Below, piece after piece: positions 35,456-46,756 of a stretch of 64,000 nt of DNA. The notes below the pieces were generated by a model that saw only the letters and a list, made by a program, of their open reading frames with translations, made no database searches and was not told the DNA's origin. Within the stretch, counting starts at the first letter, position 1; the number at the start of each line of letters is the position of its first letter. A program made the position numbers and the translations under genes. Origin of the DNA: Thelephora terrestris (taxonomy: Eukaryota; Basidiomycota; Agaricomycetes; Thelephorales; Thelephoraceae); the NCBI GenBank assembly GCA_015956445.1, contig WIUZ02000004.1, positions 2,480,001 through 2,544,000 on the forward strand. Direction: 5' to 3'.

Positions 35456-36205
35456 TCAAATCCATACTTTTCCTGAAGACTCGCCACTTCCAACTTCAGC
35501 CACATTCGAACTTGGCGACTCTTGCTCGATGGGTGACACCGCTGTCCAGTACGAGTCATCGGACTCTTGCGCTCTTTCTTCGAGGTCCTTGCCACCATCT
35601 GAGGAACTGGGGCAGGACTCCAGGGAGGGGACTGAGGAAGAGGGACTCCTTGATCCTGGTGGTGTCGGAGGGACAACGGGGGAGTGAGGAGCGGGGTCAG
35701 TGCAATATGCCCCTCGGCACTGGTGCCCGAAATACTGGAAGAGAGATTCCTGGAACGGTTTCCAATGTTCCAAGGCGAAGTGAGTGAAGTCCTCGTTAAG
35801 ACTGTTAACGACAACATACATGACATCCATCCTGCTCTCCAACTTCCTAATACGCTCCTCCCTCTCTCACTCCATCGCATCCACTAATGGAGAGACACCA
35901 GGGGCCCATAGTTGAGCACGGTTAGGGTCTTTGTAACCGACTTCCTCCCAAACTTGAGGAGGAGCATTGTGAGCAGACAAGAACTCCATGGCAACCCGGT
36001 TGTCATGGGCGATGTTAGCAGGGGAGTCGTACAAGTGCTGAGTGGGGTCGTAAGGGGTGTCGTCCTTGTAGGAGACGGAGACAAAGGGGGTAGCTTCAGC
36101 ATTTGAGAGACATAGTAGCAGAGGTTGTTTGTAAGAGGGGAGAGTTGCTGTGAGTTGGTGGGAGTGGAAAAGAGGCGATGGGGAGAAAGGACCAAACCAT
36201 GCCAC
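35456..36205 (-). pseudogene. Unrecognised protein remnant with a coiled-coil segment, in LTR-like fossil surroundings
   Basis: The minus strand reads a segment with HDNRVAMEFLSAHNAPPQVW and GYKDPNRAQLWAPGVSPL, followed by a heptad-like stretch (IRKLESRMDVMYVVVNSL), a FQESLFQYFGHQCRGAYC segment and a Ser/Pro-rich tail. It looks broken. The product is not recognised; it could be a gag-like or accessory protein of a non-autonomous retroelement or a small host gene. LTR-like sequences lie on both sides. Confidence 0.35.
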
Positions 36206-36249
36206 GGACTAAATACGTCCAGATCGATGGGGCACCCAAACGGGTAAAG

Positions 36250-37060
36250 ACAATACGCCATTACTCATTATTATCCCAAAAAGGATAAACGAACCCTCAA
36301 CCCTAATCGTGATTCCATCAGACACTGAGAAATCCCCGTCGATCATGAGAAATCCCCATCACTCTTCTATTGCCACCGTAAAAACGCGAGAAATCCCCAT
36401 CAACCATGGGAAATCCCCACCAGTCTTCTATTACTACCATGAAACATGAGAAATCCCCATTGTACTCCTAATGACTCATCCGCTATTGTTCCCCTATTTG
36501 CACTCGTCATTAGTCGTTCTAAGTCCCACTTCTCTGACTCATTCACCCTGCCCTAAACTACGCACAGACCATGTTGATTCCTGTTTGACTCATTGTACGA
36601 TTACTAAGCCTGTAGAGGATTGAGTATATAAGGAAGAGCATTCGCTCCTTTCTTTTCCCCATTCTCAATCTCTTCTGTACTCTCCTACCAACTGCTCAAT
36701 AAAACAAAGTAAGCTGAGGAATTCTCCTCACGCATTACTCTTATCTGACTCATTCAAGCAGGAATTCTCCTGCTAGTGTATGTTCAGTGCTCCTAACCCC
36801 TTTCCCTCTACCAGTCCCGTTCCTCGCCCGGTCATCCCAGACGCTCGACGCTCCATCTGGGAGTATAAACTCATTAGGAGTTTACAGCTTAATAGAACCT
36901 CCGGTCTATTAGCCCATCACCCTTATTATCGACCTTTCACCGCCCTCGACACTGTGATGATTTCGCCGTTTACCCCCTTTCATTTCCTTTATTTAACGCC
37001 TCATCACCACTAAGTCAGTTGGTGCCCTGCCCTAAACACGGCGGTAAACTGTTTATTATG
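36250..37060. mobile_element. Possible old solo LTR
   Basis: Non-coding sequence with promoter- and terminator-like parts in LTR order: a repeat cluster, ACGCACAGACCATG (36,556), TATATAAGG (about 36,634), AATAAAA (about 36,701), and a primer-binding-like TTGGTGCCCTGCCC at about 37,019. The ACGCACAGACCATG motif and a downstream TATA recur near 39,537-39,640, so related LTRs probably occur twice. No coding part (gag-pol) was seen. Old fossil. Confidence 0.35.
36327..36460. repeat. Five copies of GRGAAATCCCC
   Basis: GAGAAATCCCC or GGGAAATCCCC starts at about 36,327, 36,347, 36,388, 36,408 and 36,448, partly with the shared spacer cttctatt. The irregular spacing resembles an enhancer-like array in the U3 part of an LTR. 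Confidence 0.7.
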
Positions 37061-37412
37061 CAGTATGCACTATGCTTAACGACTCAAAGTCCAATACGTG
37101 GAACGTGCTACTAGTCAAGATACCCCAGAAGACCCGAGGTATAATACGTGAACATGTACCGGCGGACCTTTGTATGAAGATCCCCCCTACCTGGCCCTCC
37201 GTTGCCCCTGGACGACTAGTAGATATTCAGGCTACCGACAACAAGGGATGTATTAATAAGTGTCGCGCGCTGACCTCTCGCAGAAGTCAACCGACTTATT
37301 AATCTGACCCTTGGATTGGACTTATGAAAACCATTATGCTTTACGACTCATGGATCACGCGCAATAAACAAGAAAGAGGATTCATTGGAAGCCACCAGTA
37401 CAAAAGAGTTAT
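37061..37412. other. Spacer, no gene seen
   Basis: About 350 bp between the LTR-like segment and the coiled-coil gene; nothing recognisable. Confidence 0.4.
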
Positions 37413-38717
37413 CTAATCAATATCTCTTCGAATCCTTTGTACTACTTCCAATGCCGATCTCACCAACTCCTCGTTCAACCAGTTCTGCTCCCGGATCTCG
37501 TTCGGGTCCACGTCCGACAAATCATCGTAATCTGGAAGCTCCGTATCAGAGTTTGGTTCACTATCGGGAACGAACTCAGCGTATGGATCATACTCCAGAG
37601 CAGGCCATTGACGGCGACTACCCCAAGGAGTAGAAACGAACTCAGGACAAGGAGTGTCCCTACGGACGACTCCTACGTTCTGATAGAATTCGTCGCTCCT
37701 GATTTCAATGACCTCATCATCGATGGGAACCAACCTGTTCTCATGACGGACCAATAAACGAGCGGGCGGCGACTCAGCCCGATTAGGGATGATCGGTGAC
37801 CCGGCCCGATGCGGAACCTCCAACTCCTCTTCTTCGATCTGGACCTCCGGCTCGTTACACCTTCTCTGGAGATCCCGGACTTCTCCGGTCAACTCGGAGA
37901 CACGACGAGTAAGGCGAACCTAACAGGAACAGGGTTAGAAGATGACAACTATCTTCGATCCCAGTCCCAGTACCTTATCGTCTTCCAATTCCCCGGTCTT
38001 TGAAACGAGACTCCGGACCAAGTCCTTTAAAGTGATCACCTCTCCCTAAAGGAAATGTTAGGTTAGAGATGTCCAATATCTCCTGACCCCACATTTACCT
38101 TCAACCTGTCGATCGCCATACCATGTTGCTCTTGCTCATCTTCGATCTTCAAGATGCCCTCGTGACATCCAAGGAACTCCTTCTCCAACTTCTCGATCTC
38201 TTCGCGACGACCATCAACTCGCTCATTAACATGAGCAATCTCATCCATCAACATGGACCCAACGTTACCCGTATGGATAACGCTGGCCTCCAACACGGAG
38301 TTGAAGGTCTCATTAGTTTCCGTGACGAACTTGACACCCCTGTTAAGGAGTTCGGTTGCATAGGGGTTCGTCTCGATATGCGCCAACTTGCGCCGAGACA
38401 CCCTACGAGAAGCCTGGATAAAATCCCTAAAACCTAAAGCGGAACGTCAGTAGACACGCCAAATATGTCAACCGGCATCCCGAACCTAAGTCGGTGAAAC
38501 CCTCATTAGGGTCGGCGGTGGCGGTCCGGTCCATGACGTTTCCCAGAGTGGGATAAGGGCGGGAAGCATCCCGACGAGCATGAGAGAAGCGGTCAATGTT
38601 AAAGTTGTTCTCCTGAACAGGAGAATAGGAAGAAGAACGGCGGGTGGGAACACGAGTAGAGGCACGAGGCATGTTGGCTATGAGTAACAAAGGGAGGTTT
38701 GTTGGAAGACCAGTCAT
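37413..38717 (-). CDS. Unrecognised coiled-coil protein, 381 aa, four exons
   Basis: Exons 38717-38486, 38433-38099, 38045-37974 and 37919-37413 join in phase to 381 codons (366 if the inner ATG at 38,672 is used). The N-terminus is Arg/Ser-rich (MPRASTRVPTRRSSS). Residues from about 80 to 190 form heptad-type coiled coils (VNERVDGRREEIEKLEKEF and KDLVRSLVSKTGELEDDK). A C-terminal acidic/Pro region contains EVQIEEEELEVPHRAGSP and ends with NEELVRSALEVVQRIRRDID. The splice signals are good except for a weaker GTTCGG donor in exon 1. Product unknown. It sits between LTR-like fossils, so it may be cargo of a retroelement-derived unit or a small captured gene. Confidence 0.5.
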
Positions 38718-39863
38718 CCAACCCCCTTTGGTTATATACCAAATGCCACGCCCCTTCTACGACTCAGGAGTTGAGTCATCATTTCTATTGTTTACTGCGC
38801 ATGACCCACATGACATCATATGCCCCTATTTCTTAGTCATATGCTCCCCTTTTGCCATTGGCTGTTAGTCAGTCATTACCTTGCTTGCAAGGTTTCCCTG
38901 ACCCCCCTAAATTATAAGCGCGTGTTGTCTGGCTATATGAACATTTTGACGGTTCACATGTTGAGATAGTAGAATCGGCACTGGCCCTGGCAAATCAATA
39001 ATCCCAGCGGCCGCTACTCTGCCTTCAATCAACGCCGGTCCCGTTGGTGTCTGATATCAATTCCCTTATGAATCTCACTGGTTGAGACCTTGAGGTCCTG
39101 AGAGCGTGAATTTGGGTAGCTGGCTCACACTGAGTTTGCGTAGTCTTGTCACCATGCCATACCCCGGATGTTGTGTTGCGTGTGGCGCCTTTCCAATGTG
39201 CGGTTGCTGAGCTCGTCGCCGGTTGAGCGCAACGGGTCCAATATGAGCCGTCTCCGGAGTTTGCTCCTGGAGTTGTATTTACACCACCATCAGATAATCA
39301 TACTTGTCCATGTACACATGCAGATGATATTTGTGAAAATATATAGGAATACACGTACTCCTATTGACAAGCAAGGTTTATGTCGACATCAAGTCGGCAT
39401 TTTTCTAGTACCCACATTCCTTCCGAACATTCCCAGGCTACGTCATGCTTTGTAACTGCTTTGTAATGCTCTCAAATTGCTATTGGCCACCACACTTTCG
39501 TTTATCAGCTGATAATTTGTAGCATTAGTCACCACGTAACGCACAGACCATGCAGTGCTGCGCATGGACCATGTTTGTCTGTGTTTGTATCTTTAGGGTA
39601 GTTACATGTCACTGTCACGTCACAAATCTAAGTAGTATATATACTCAGAGTAGTTTAGCCTGTACTCCTTAGATTTGTTATCATCAGACTCTCCGTGACC
39701 TCTACTGCTGTGTGCTTAGAGCAAGAGTGTTTGAAGACCCTTGTCTCCTTCTTTCTCCCCCTCTCCAATCTAGTCTGTGAAGAGACTTCTGATATCCCTG
39801 GGTTTTCAACAGGGTTATAACTGTGTGTTTAACCCCTGAGTGTGATAGGTTTGGATAGCAAGA
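38718..39863. mobile_element. Second LTR-like fossil segment
   Basis: Non-coding. It includes TTGGTGTCTGATATC (about 39,043), similar to the primer-binding-like site of the first LTR-like segment, and a promoter-like part with ACGCACAGACCATG (39,538), TATATATACTC (about 39,636) and a CT-rich tract (about 39,740-39,775). Boundaries could not be set and no internal coding region was found. Old and probably partial. Confidence 0.3.
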
Positions 39864-40325
39864 GTGCTATTGAACTGTAGAGGTCGCGTCGGCCTGACAG
39901 ACACCAGAGTCACTACTCCTCCCTTCCTATTAGGAGCTGATCATCAATTCCTTTGGAAATCTGATCTCACTGAAAGTGTGCTAGCCACCATTTATTTCAG
40001 TATCAGTCTGGCCTTATATTTCCCTACTCCTCGTATTCACCTCACCACCAACGTTCACACTCATTGCCCTGCAATTATCGTCCTCTGGTGGGACATACCA
40101 ACTGAACTCCCTTTTGCTATTATAGATTACTTGACTAGTTTCGAACGACTCAACGACCAAGACTTCGAACCTTTCATTCAGCACCTGGTTGAATTTTGCA
40201 GCGACTACAACTCCCCCATTCACCCATATCAATTCGAGTCGCCACTCGCTCTTGATATTCCCCCTCGTCTCTACTCCAGGAACCCCGTCTTTCAAACCCC
40301 GACCCGACACACCCTATCCCGCTAA
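39864..40325 (+). CDS. Short unrecognised open frame
   Basis: 153 codons without a stop, containing WWDIPTELPFAIIDYLTSFE and FEPFIQHLVEFCSDYNSP. Amino-acid use looks protein-like in the middle, less so at the N-terminus (which overlaps LTR-like sequence), so the real start may be an inner ATG or an upstream splice. No family recognised. Confidence 0.3.
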   Translation: MLLNCRGRVGLTDTRVTTPPFLLGADHQFLWKSDLTESVLATIYFSISLALYFPTPRIHLTTNVHTHCPAIIVLWWDIPTELPFAIIDYLTSFERLNDQDFEPFIQHLVEFCSDYNSPIHPYQFESPLALDIPPRLYSRNPVFQTPTRHTLSR

Positions 40326-40658
40326 TCCTCTAGCACCCCACAAACAGTAAGCAGGCCTTCAACCCTGACAGTTATCAGATCAGATCATGTGACGACAAAC
40401 TACGATTTTAGAGTCACTCCTTTCAGTATTCTTGTGAATTTCTGACCACTCTCGTCACCCCAAGATTTCGGACGCTCCCATGAGCATTTGATTCAAGAAG
40501 AAAAGCCGGCTTGACTCGAGGAGTCCAAAAGCAAATGCCACTAAAATAACGCTGACTCGATCGGCAGGAGGAAGTGAATGTGGAATTTCCGCAGGTGGCT
40601 GTGTCAAAGGAATATAAATCGCGCCTGTGGCTGCAACCCGAATGGAAAACCCATCACC

Positions 40659-42671
40659 ATGTTCTTCAGCACCCCCAGACCGACAAATCCACGAAAGAAA
40701 GACGGCAATACGCCAATGACTAGGAAGCGTCGGAGAGAACTTGGGGTGGAGCTTGGAGCAGGCAACGACTCTGCCGGTGTTGATTCCGCAGAGGTGGAGA
40801 CCCCGATCCATGCAGGGAAACGGGCGAAAAATCCTCAACGGTGGCACCGAAACAGACTCCGCTCGCTGAGTTGAAGCTGGAAGGCCGCCGTAACTCGATG
40901 GAATCTCCTCCGCAGAATGCTCGGAGGGGCCTGCGATCTTCCTATGTCGGGCTCCCTACGCCGATTACAAGCTCACGCGGTGTATCTAGGCTGAGAGCAA
41001 ACGACCCTTCAAAGGTTTTAGTGAGGACGACCCCGGAGCCTCCAGAACCTGAACCCATCGGCATTTCTTCCTCGCCGTTATTGCCGCTAACCGATCTCCA
41101 GGATTCATCTCCCCGCTCTCAGGCTCCTGCTCAGAACTCATCTCCCATCTTCAATGTTCCCGCGCTTCCTCTTCATACTCCACGCCATCAGCGTGTAGGG
41201 GATACAAAGTCTGGTTCGAGCCCACCGCACCACCCTGCAATGGCTGTAGATTCCGAAGAAGAGCTGGTCCCCATGTCTCAGTCACAGGATTTGAAACCAT
41301 TCATCATCTCCCCTCCACGTCCAGGAGGGTCTTCCCTTCTCAAAGACACCACACCAAAGTCACTGCGACAATTGCAAGGTTACATCAAGCGAGCCATGCA
41401 GCCGTTGCCCTCCATCTTAGCTACAATGCAAGCCGGAGGCTATACTGGAACGCAGGAGAGCGATGTCGTTGCTACCTCTCAAATGGAGGAAACCGAGTTG
41501 CGGATACTCCGTTCTGCTCAGGTTGGACCGTCGAGGGCTCTGGCTTCCAGCTCACCCCCGAACAAACGAAACAAAGTTTCAAGTCATCACGAACCTCCGT
41601 CGTCAGTACGGAGTGGCGTTTTGAGAACTCCCACGAAGATCACCGGTCTCCCTCGCGATTGGAAGGTGCATGTCATGAGGTGAGCATCCATCCTACAAAC
41701 TCAAGGCCCTGGGTAACGAGAGAACCCACAGTCCCGTTACTGGGTTTTTATCCCCCAAGAGGTACACTCCCACTCGTCGCAGTGAAGGTGGTCCTTCCAC
41801 GAGCTCCCTACCTCCCTCTTTGATTCCCCCATCGACTGAGCCGTATGAGTCCGGTCGCGACGACACCGCCCTCGACTTTGTTCAATACCAAACTACACCC
41901 ATGAAGCGCAGATCATTGATGGATTCTCCGACGAAGGAAATAAAGTTGTTTGAGAGCCAGGTGACGCATAGCCCGACGTGGAGCCAACCGAGGTCTTTTG
42001 AGAGATGGAGACTTAGAGATCTTCTCGATAGCCAGCGTGCTTTCGGTGACGGGAAGGCAGGTTTGGAGGCCGAGGCCGAAGGTCGAGAACCAGGCGAGGG
42101 GTTGGCAACAAATGGAGATGAGTTGGAGGAGTCGGAGAGAGCGGCGATGATGGCTAGCTCTATGACCGAAGCAGACAGCCAGGACTTGATCGAGTGGTTT
42201 GCGAGGGTCCGCCCAGAGCTCAAGTTTGTAGGGAGGGCGCCACAGTCCAAGTCTAGCAACTCCTCACTCGGGTCGAACAAATCGGGCCCCGACTCGGCCA
42301 AGGACGATGCGAACGGGAATGGATCTGGGAGCCGAGTCGACCAGGTCGATACCGTCGTCGTCGACGACACGCCTCCCCCGAGCCAGGATTTCAAGAAGCC
42401 GGACAACGCGGATCCCATCACGAACCGGATTGAGAACGTGGGGAAGGTGTCGCCTGTCGAGACTTCTTCGAGCAGCCTCACGGAACCAGACTCTCAGAGC
42501 GGGGGTTCGAGGAAGACGCAAGACCAGGAGGACAGTCAGGGCGGTATAGGTGACTCCACCTTGGTTTTCTCGCAGCCCACGCTGGACCCGTTGATGGCGT
42601 TTTTGGATATGTTTGGGGGAGCGAGTAGCGTGGCTCGGGATTCGCAGTCGGTTATTGACATATCCGACTAG
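40659..42671 (+). CDS. Unrecognised nuclear-type disordered protein, possible frameshift near the 5' end
   Basis: An N-terminal frame from the ATG at 40,659 encodes a basic segment (RPTNPRKKDG, MTRKRRRELG) typical of nuclear signals. From about 40,820 the coding signal moves to another frame (VAPKQTPLAELKLEG) that stays open to 41,683. An intron (about 41,681-41,760) joins to YTPTRRSEGGPSTSS, and the frame then runs to the stop at 42,671. The product is Ser/Pro/Glu-rich with a helical stretch (LRQLQGYIKRAMQPLPSIL) and a C-terminal MAFLDMFGGASS segment. No good intron explains the first frame change, so there is a one-base frameshift or the true start is the ATG at about 40,898. Function unknown; nuclear location inferred from the basic motifs. 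Confidence 0.45.
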
Positions 42672-42893
42672 AGAGGGTTTGTTGCTTTGACTTTGCATTT
42701 TGCTTTCGATGCGTTCATCTTCGGACTTGCTGATCTTACAGTAGTCGCTTAGTGTGTGTAAACCAGAGTTGCCGGTATGCCACGTATCCAGGCGATTTGA
42801 AGTCGTTACACGGCAGTGAGGAAATTAATACACGGAGGGTAGGACGAACATTTCGAAAGCATACTAATAGTACAAAACCACATGCCAATAAAA
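42672..42893. other. Short spacer
   Basis: No gene seen. Confidence 0.4.
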
Positions 42894-43504
42894 TTACCTA
42901 TTTTCTTCCATAATGGGTTCCTCCGGAAGAGGGACAACAGCATTCGAGGGACCCGCGACCGCAGCCTCGGGGACCGGACTGGTGCCGTTATCGTTCGCAG
43001 GCTCATCAAACTCGCAGCGCCCACCCATCTCGAGATCGGCATCATCAACGCCCCCACCGTAGCACATGTCCACCGTTGCTTGCGCCACCGAATAAACGAT
43101 ACCCTCAACCATCGACATCGGGAGGCGCCAAGTGAAGACGAGCTCGTTGACCAGCTCGTTCACGCGTCCCATGATACGACGATCAGGGATCGACAGAGGC
43201 TTCCCGCAGCCGGTGTAGGTCAAAACATTGAGACCGGACCTGACGGCGTTGTGAATCGCTTCTGGGCCGCGAGATTCCCTCATTTTGAGTGCTCGGGAAT
43301 TCCACTGCTGAGTAAAGTAACGGGAACGTCCGAAAAAGGCTCAACCCAGCGCTCGAGCGTAACGTCAGATATGACACGAGAGTGCATGCCAGACCGGAGA
43401 TAACACTCTGGCGTCTCCCTGAATCCACGCGTTAACCCCCCACTCTCGCAGTGCGCCGTTCTACCAGAGAGCGTTTCTTCGAGAGGGAGTATACACGCAA
43501 ACAT
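42894..43504 (-). pseudogene. Unrecognised protein remnant
   Basis: Two overlapping minus-strand frames: 43,504-43,280 (LEETLSGRTAHCESGGLTRG, ERWVEPFSDVPVTLL) and 43,283-42,894 (LNVLTYTGCGKPLSIPD, VNELVNELVFTWRLPMSMVE, ending with an acidic/Pro tail). The two appear to continue each other across a frame change near 43,281, which suggests a broken gene. No family recognised. Confidence 0.35.
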
Positions 43505-44320
43505 CCCGGTCTGTGATCGTCGTGATTCACTGCGCTTCCGTGTTGGTATATGCCAAATGGCGTACCTTGGGGTCAGCGACTATGCTCATGTGAGCGTCTG
43601 CATCCTTCTCAAGCTTGAACTCGGATAGCAGCTCAAGAGAGCTATCTTCATCTAGACGAAACGACTTCTGCAGTTCAATGCTACGTCATACCATGGACTG
43701 CCACAGTAAATCGCCCCACGTACCATCTTGTTCTTGATTCCTGGTCTACTGGAGCCTCCGCCGCCTCCAAGGATCACTCCATTGGCCAAGATAGAAGCGA
43801 TAGACTACACTGGGAAGCCTTTGAGCGGGTGTGATGTGTGCTTTGCGCGCATGTTTAGAACGTTCAATTCCTACGGGCAATCAGAGGTGGGGACGTGGAA
43901 AATAGACTGAAAGTCACCTTGATGAGCACGGCCCACGTCCACCCACAGGGATAACGCGCGGTCAACCCCGGGCCACTCCCCACCACCACCCGCCTGACGA
44001 ATTATTGATTGAGTCAGACTACAGCAACCACACGGAGACCAGCTGCAAGCAAAAACGACCTGTCCCGAGAGAGTGAAATGGCAAACACATTGAGGCTGAT
44101 CAAGTGAATGATACGTGCCCCTGAGCTGATGGACACGTCGCACAACCCTCGAGAACTTCAACGGCCTGGAACGATGTCGTTTCGGTGGCTAAGCGCCAAC
44201 CGCGATCGTCCGTTCCTTGGTTCCGAGACACCGAACCCAAATTTGGCAATCGACCATAAGCGTTAGCGCCGACGAGCGGCATGGCCCACGACGAGGGCGG
44301 CCACTGTTTGACAACAAACC
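43505..44320. other. Non-coding region 3' of the Helitron-type helicase
   Basis: About 800 bp without a supported gene. It should hold the Helitron 3' end (a hairpin followed by CTRR on the minus strand) if the element is complete on that side, but I could not identify one with confidence. Confidence 0.35.
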
Positions 44321-46756
44321 TCAGCTGTTGCTAGGTTGGGCGTTGTTCCGTTTCCTTTTTTTTCCTGTTTCAATTGGCGCACCGTTTCTGCGCTTCGTTC
44401 CCCTGCCTACAGGACCTTGAAGCTGCGCCAGCGCCCTTCTTGCAAATTCTGCTTCTTCGTTCTCTGCGTACCTCAGGGTGGTCCGCCACTTCAACTCGGT
44501 GAGGCGGACAAACTCTTTCCTTAGATCTTCTGATCGCCTTTTGCTGATCTGTTTGACATCGAAATCTCGCAAGACTGCCAAGCCGGCGAGGCTCGTCGCT
44601 CTGGACACCATTACGTATGGAGGTTCCGTCCCAGAGCATCCTGCGAGGTCTACCACCACACGCTCCAAGGTCTTTCCTTGAGCCTTATGCGCGGTTATGG
44701 AAAACCCGGGTTCAATTGGAACCTGTCTCCGTTTGATAGTGCATCGTCTACCTGACGCGTTGTGTTCAAATTTCAGCTCGGTGACATCCGGCAAGACAGG
44801 AAAGTGGTGTTTTGGCAATTCCGGCATCTCTGTGTCGTCAGAACCTGGTATCTCAACAACGCACGACTGCAAGTACCGCCGTCCTTGAATGTCCGTCGTG
44901 TATCTCAATTTCCTCAAAATACCATGACTCCCATTCACAACACCTGCTGCAACATTGAAGTTTTGGTTTACCGCCACGGGCATTCCTATCACTAGGGGAA
45001 TACGCCTCAGTCTATGTTTGGTTTGCCCTGAGTGCAGCTCCTCCAACTTTTCAATCAGCGCGGGGTCTGAGATTACGTTCCTCTGGTACATGTCCACAGC
45101 GTGGTACCAATGCAACTGTTTGCCTGTTTGTTGCGCAAAGGCCTCAGTTGCCCGCCGGTTTATTGCATCCCTTGTTGTGTTGCTCGATACTATAACAGGT
45201 GCATTACACCAACTCTCATCATTGGGGGGAGTTTGACTCTGCAAACAGCGGGTTTGCAGCCGTTGATAGTCACTTTCATGACACACTCCGTCACGAAGCC
45301 TTTGCAAAAGGCCCACGAACACTTCGTTTTCAGTCCCATTTTGTCGCATGCTCTCGTGCAGCATCACAACGGTTTGGAAGGACAACCACAACAATCGTCC
45401 TAAAATCTTTCCTTGACCTCGGTTGGTAGACCCAGAGCCCAATAAAGAGGTGTTGATGTCTTTGTACAGGCGAGTGTCCCCTATCGGTGGCAGCTGTGCG
45501 AAATCTCCGGCTAGGATTATGTTAACACCGCCAAAGGCAGCTGTGTTTCCCTTCGCGCTCGTCAGTGCACGACTAACCTTGTGCAACATGTCACATCCCA
45601 ACATCGACACCTCATCAATGAACAGGTAATCAACACCGTCCCACATCTCAGCCAGGTCCCTTTTTGTCTTTGCGCTCATCTCCCGACCTGATTCGTTCAG
45701 CTGCAAAAGCGCGTGTAACGTCGCCCCTCCTATGTTTGTTGCTGCGACGCCGGTGTAGGCAGCCAGCCTGAAACGTCGTGTCTGCTTCTGGGCGGCGAAG
45801 AAATCACGCAAAGAGTTCACAACCCTCGACTTTCCGGTTCCCCCAGGTCCACCGAGGTACATCAAAAGCTGGTCGGCTCGTGCATGGAGTGTATGCTCTG
45901 CCACAATCTTGAAAGCGCGGTGCTGTTCTCGATTAAGCGTCCATTTCTCGGCCACCCCTTGCATCATGTCCGCAGAAGAAGCGCCAGCGTTGCTGTCCAG
46001 CAAGCTTTCACCCTCGTTCACAAGGGGAATATTGTCAGGGGAAATCTCCAAAGCAGCGGCACTGCTGATTGTCGTGGAAGCAACAGGCTCCTCTCCGTCC
46101 AAATGCTTGGTCCCCCTTTTCCAGGACGCTTTTCTTCGCTCATAGGCATCGCGCCATTCGTCTTCTAACCTCTCGTGGTCTGCCTCCAATACATCCTCTG
46201 CCACGCTGCTGTCGCTCGTCGGCATCACAGGTCGCAATGAAGAAAAAAAACCTGCTTTGGTGAGCACCTCCAGGCAATCCCTGGCTTCATTTGCTGCTTC
46301 TTCAAGCTTTCGGGAACACCCTCGATCCATTTCGTCGAGGTGATCTAACACTCCGGACATGTCAATGTCTTCAACATCGTTGCCAGGCAGAGGTTTCGGC
46401 CCACTGCGCGGGTGAGAGCCTCCTTGTTTTTCGCGGGCTCGCGTCTGCATGTGCTCGTTTCTGCTGTCGCGACACTCATGCAATACCTGCATATTGTTCA
46501 GGACGTTTAAGTGCTCTGGGCTAACAGTATTCATGAAGCCTTGGAAGTCCACCTCCCACGAAGACACGTGGCAACGAAGGTCGGCCACGTCCCGCCACGG
46601 TTTGAAGAGCATAAGCATCAAACGGCAATATCGGGGATAAATGTCAGGTTGATCACGGCGTGGCATTGCCGGGCCTATGGGCACGGGTACCACGGGTTCG
46701 TCTCGCATTCTGAGATGCTTAATGTTATACTCTTTATGACCGGCTAAGAAGAACAA
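44321..46756 (-). CDS. Helitron-type Pif1 helicase, 811 codons, Rep region missing
   Basis: A single uninterrupted frame. The N-terminal part matches the linker before the helicase in fungal Helitrons (VVPVPIGPAMPRRDQPD, YCRLMLMLFKPWRD, NNMQVLHECRDSRNEH). Helicase motifs follow: Walker A LGGPGGTGKSRVV, AYTGVAATNIGGATLH, Walker B YLFIDEVSML, motif III LAGDFAQLPPIGD, and C-terminal ITAHKAQGKTLERVVVDLAG and PYVMVSRATSLAGL. Pif1-type helicases unwind DNA 5' to 3' and in Helitrons act with a Rep (HUH) nuclease during rolling-circle transposition. The Rep domain and its HxH motif are absent upstream, where similarity ends near 46,770-46,830, so this is a 5'-truncated Helitron protein or a captured fragment inside the CACTA block. 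Confidence 0.85.
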   Translation of the reverse strand: MFFLAGHKEYNIKHLRMRDEPVVPVPIGPAMPRRDQPDIYPRYCRLMLMLFKPWRDVADLRCHVSSWEVDFQGFMNTVSPEHLNVLNNMQVLHECRDSRNEHMQTRAREKQGGSHPRSGPKPLPGNDVEDIDMSGVLDHLDEMDRGCSRKLEEAANEARDCLEVLTKAGFFSSLRPVMPTSDSSVAEDVLEADHERLEDEWRDAYERRKASWKRGTKHLDGEEPVASTTISSAAALEISPDNIPLVNEGESLLDSNAGASSADMMQGVAEKWTLNREQHRAFKIVAEHTLHARADQLLMYLGGPGGTGKSRVVNSLRDFFAAQKQTRRFRLAAYTGVAATNIGGATLHALLQLNESGREMSAKTKRDLAEMWDGVDYLFIDEVSMLGCDMLHKVSRALTSAKGNTAAFGGVNIILAGDFAQLPPIGDTRLYKDINTSLLGSGSTNRGQGKILGRLLWLSFQTVVMLHESMRQNGTENEVFVGLLQRLRDGVCHESDYQRLQTRCLQSQTPPNDESWCNAPVIVSSNTTRDAINRRATEAFAQQTGKQLHWYHAVDMYQRNVISDPALIEKLEELHSGQTKHRLRRIPLVIGMPVAVNQNFNVAAGVVNGSHGILRKLRYTTDIQGRRYLQSCVVEIPGSDDTEMPELPKHHFPVLPDVTELKFEHNASGRRCTIKRRQVPIEPGFSITAHKAQGKTLERVVVDLAGCSGTEPPYVMVSRATSLAGLAVLRDFDVKQISKRRSEDLRKEFVRLTELKWRTTLRYAENEEAEFARRALAQLQGPVGRGTKRRNGAPIETGKKRKRNNAQPSNS

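Noticed and set aside
34993-35880. 295-codon minus-strand frame
   Set aside because: Overlaps the more protein-like frame 35,842-35,456 and reads mostly Arg/Ser/Glu from CT-rich repeats; not supported as a gene.
36327-36460. CRISPR-like spaced repeats
   Set aside because: Only five 11-bp repeats with irregular spacing in a eukaryotic LTR-like context.
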